From positions 289,607 through 353,606 of the forward strand of contig NW_006768803.1 of assembly GCF_000204055.1 (NCBI RefSeq): a stretch of 64,000 nt of DNA, in the 5' to 3' direction. Made by a program: the position numbers and the translations under genes. Below, one piece after another: positions 62,137 to 64,000 of this stretch; the first letter of the stretch is position 1; every line of letters begins with the position of its first letter. The stretch is from Melampsora larici-populina 98AG31 (lineage: Eukaryota > Basidiomycota > Pucciniomycetes > Pucciniales > Melampsoraceae). Below the pieces are notes generated by a model, which saw only the letters and a list, made by a program, of their open reading frames with translations, was not told the DNA's origin and ran no database searches.

Positions 62137-62675
62137 ATTGCCTGATAATCAAATCACAGTATGTGGTTTTGTGGCAACAAAAAAATCAGCCGTCTGTGAT
62201 CTTTTCAAAGTCGTCTCTTGAGGGTATTGACTACAGGTTGTTGTTCGAGTTTCTTCACAGGTCCTTACCAGGAACTTTTGATATTGTCAAACTTTTGGAT
62301 TTTTTTATCTCGGTCTCAATCTAAAATGACTCAATTGTACCCATATTAGGCAGTCATAGTTTGTTCAGAAAGGGAGAATAGAATTCAACTCTAGTCTTTT
62401 GGCAATCACTTATTTTGTTGTTGTCTTACCATAAATCCATTCATGCATATTTATCGACTTTAAGATATAATCATTTTGCTTTCCTCCTAAGGGAGCAAGC
62501 CTGGCATCTCCACAAAAGTGAGGGGGAAAGTGTTAAAGAAGATTTGGGGCACACAATCAAAGAAGACCTGAATGGCACGTAAGAACAATTACGTTTTCAA
62601 ACCGCTCCCCCTTACAAATAATACAAACAAGATTTTCTACAATTCATTTGTCCATCACTTCTCATCCCGACCAAC
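62137..62675. other. intergenic between convergent genes
   Basis: Shared 3' region of the large secreted gene and the lectin gene. It is AT-rich, with no ORF worth calling. Confidence 0.55.
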
Positions 62676-64000
62676 TCAAGGGACTTTTCTAACAAGTTCC
62701 ATCGTGTGATTATGGAAAGATAGACTAGGTGAATGCTGTTGTTGTAGCAAATGTTGATCTAGCCTAATCCAATGAGAGTCAGTTCCAGAGGCCCATAACG
62801 CTGTCCTTTCCTCCGCTTATCAAGACACACACAAAATCAGTCAGTACAACCAAGATTCACACAATCCCAGAGCATTCACTGCCATTCCACTTACGTTTTG
62901 AATCATTCGGATTGCCATAGATGACCAAATTCCCATCCCCTCCTTGAAAACAGCAGCGAGTTTGACAACCAACTCGATCCATACTTTTGACTTGACGATC
63001 AAATTTTGCGAAAAATTCAGATGCCCAGATCACTGAACCATGCGGTTCTTTGGGAACCCGGCCTTGGTGAAGGACTAGATTTGATGTGTCAGGATCCAAG
63101 TAAAGGTAGGTAGGTTGTGATGGTCTTGGCGGAATGATCGGAGGTTGTGAGTCTCCAACTTGCGGTCTTGGCGGGATCGGTGGTGGCCCAAATCCTGAAG
63201 GTTGATGAGGCGGTATGCATACATATTGACCAGCCTGATATCAAATGTAAAAATGGGGACACCTGTCAAAAAATAGATCCCAACTGCAGAGGTTAATGAG
63301 AAATCAAGAGAAGACTCCTTACAACCAACTCAAAACTACCTTTCTGAAAAACGTATTCGGAAGCCCAAGCCACGCAATTATCGCCAGTCCATAAGACTAA
63401 AAATGGAGACTGATCAGCAATAGTCAAACTAGCTTTTCCCATCTCCACTTTCCCATCCAAGTAATCAGTAGGATCCCATATCAAACGACCTGAGCCATTT
63501 TCCCTTATAGTTAATTTACCATCAGCACTCAGTGTGAGATTGGCACCACCAACTGCGCCACTACGGCCCGAATTCCAGAGAATAGATCGGGTAGCGTTAC
63601 ACATGACGACTAAGAGTCCATCATCTTGGAGCTTCAAGGTGATCTTATCGAAAACTATCTGAGAATGCTTAGGAGAATTCGAGTGGAGATGAAGTTGTTC
63701 AGGGTCATAACGCAATTTGCGGATCGGTCCATCCTCGATACCGATCAACCAAGATGCTCTTCCTCTCTTGAAATCAGGTTGCAAGTCACAATCGAATACT
63801 AGATCTGGGTTTGAATTGGCGAGAAATGCCATTGGGGGAGCATTCAAAGGTTCAGGCATGCATGTCATGTCCCCTCTGAATTCAGTTCCTGCTGCGATGC
63901 GGTTACCTTGAACACTAAAGAGTTTAGCGCCTGAAATTCCGATTGCATAACCTGTTTTGGTTAAAATTAACCAGATCATGATTAGTGATAGAAATCCCAA
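62676..64000 (-). CDS. secreted two-domain bulb-type (B-)lectin protein, 5' end at window edge
   Basis: Exons 5' to 3' on the minus strand: 64000-63323 (open to the edge), 63234-62895, 62815-62676. The first ATG inside the window is at 63979 (378 aa from there), but the preceding residues extend the hydrophobic core (LGFLSLIMIWLILTKTGYA), so the true start may lie outside. Residues like LTLSADGKLTIRENGS, LIWDP and VLWTGDNCVAWASEY form a first B-lectin-type domain. A Pro-rich linker (PPPIPPRPQ, PPIIPPRPS) leads to a second one (YLYLDPDTSNLVLHQG, CCFQGGDGNLVIYG, ALWASGTDSHW). Such domains bind mannose-type glycans. The classical QxDxNxVxY sugar site is only partly kept (DGNLVIY), so binding needs testing. 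It is likely secreted and could mask or bind wall mannans (inference). Confidence 0.8.

Overview
The window looks like nuclear DNA of a rust fungus (Pucciniales, Basidiomycota; a Melampsora-like genome is my best guess). It is AT-rich, genes are split by many short GT-AG introns of about 50-130 nt, some exons are only 7-12 nt long, and genes sit among short repeats. Its gene families (a haustorial-type hexose transporter, GH18 and GH26 enzymes, a bulb-type lectin, secreted proteins of unknown family) fit a biotrophic plant parasite. All exon joins were worked out by hand from splice signals, reading phase and family motifs. In every multi-exon model the summed exon length is a multiple of three.

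Layout. 1-6.4 kb: a CACTA-like MITE, then an MFS hexose transporter in 21 exons. 8.7-12.2 kb: a Btz/CASC3-like exon-junction-complex protein. 12.2-20.4 kb: a repeat-rich stretch with two fold-back elements, a degenerate transposon-like gene and two small genes of unknown function. 20.5-27.9 kb: an F-box protein (-), an IMP2-like mitochondrial inner-membrane peptidase (+, hidden because no exon makes a long ORF) and RGP1 (-). 28.1-29.9 kb: an array of diverged repeats in alternating orientation. 30.8-32.8 kb: a secreted 500-aa protein (-). 37.1-41.9 kb: an unknown 692-aa protein and a TIP41-like protein, both +, the second also hidden by its introns. 42.6-64 kb: a secretome-like stretch with a GH26 mannanase-like enzyme (-), a small secreted protein (+), a second F-box protein (-), two GH18 chitinases head to head, a very large secreted protein with an in-frame TGA (+), and a two-domain B-lectin protein (-) that runs to the window edge.

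How the genes fit together. The housekeeping genes (EJC, RGP1, IMP2, TIP41) are unrelated to one another. The right third groups genes for cell-wall polysaccharide hydrolysis (chitin, mannan), glycan binding and candidate effectors, and the transporter at the left would take up hexoses. I see no operon-like or cluster logic beyond this secretome grouping. No tRNA, rRNA or CRISPR array was recognised.
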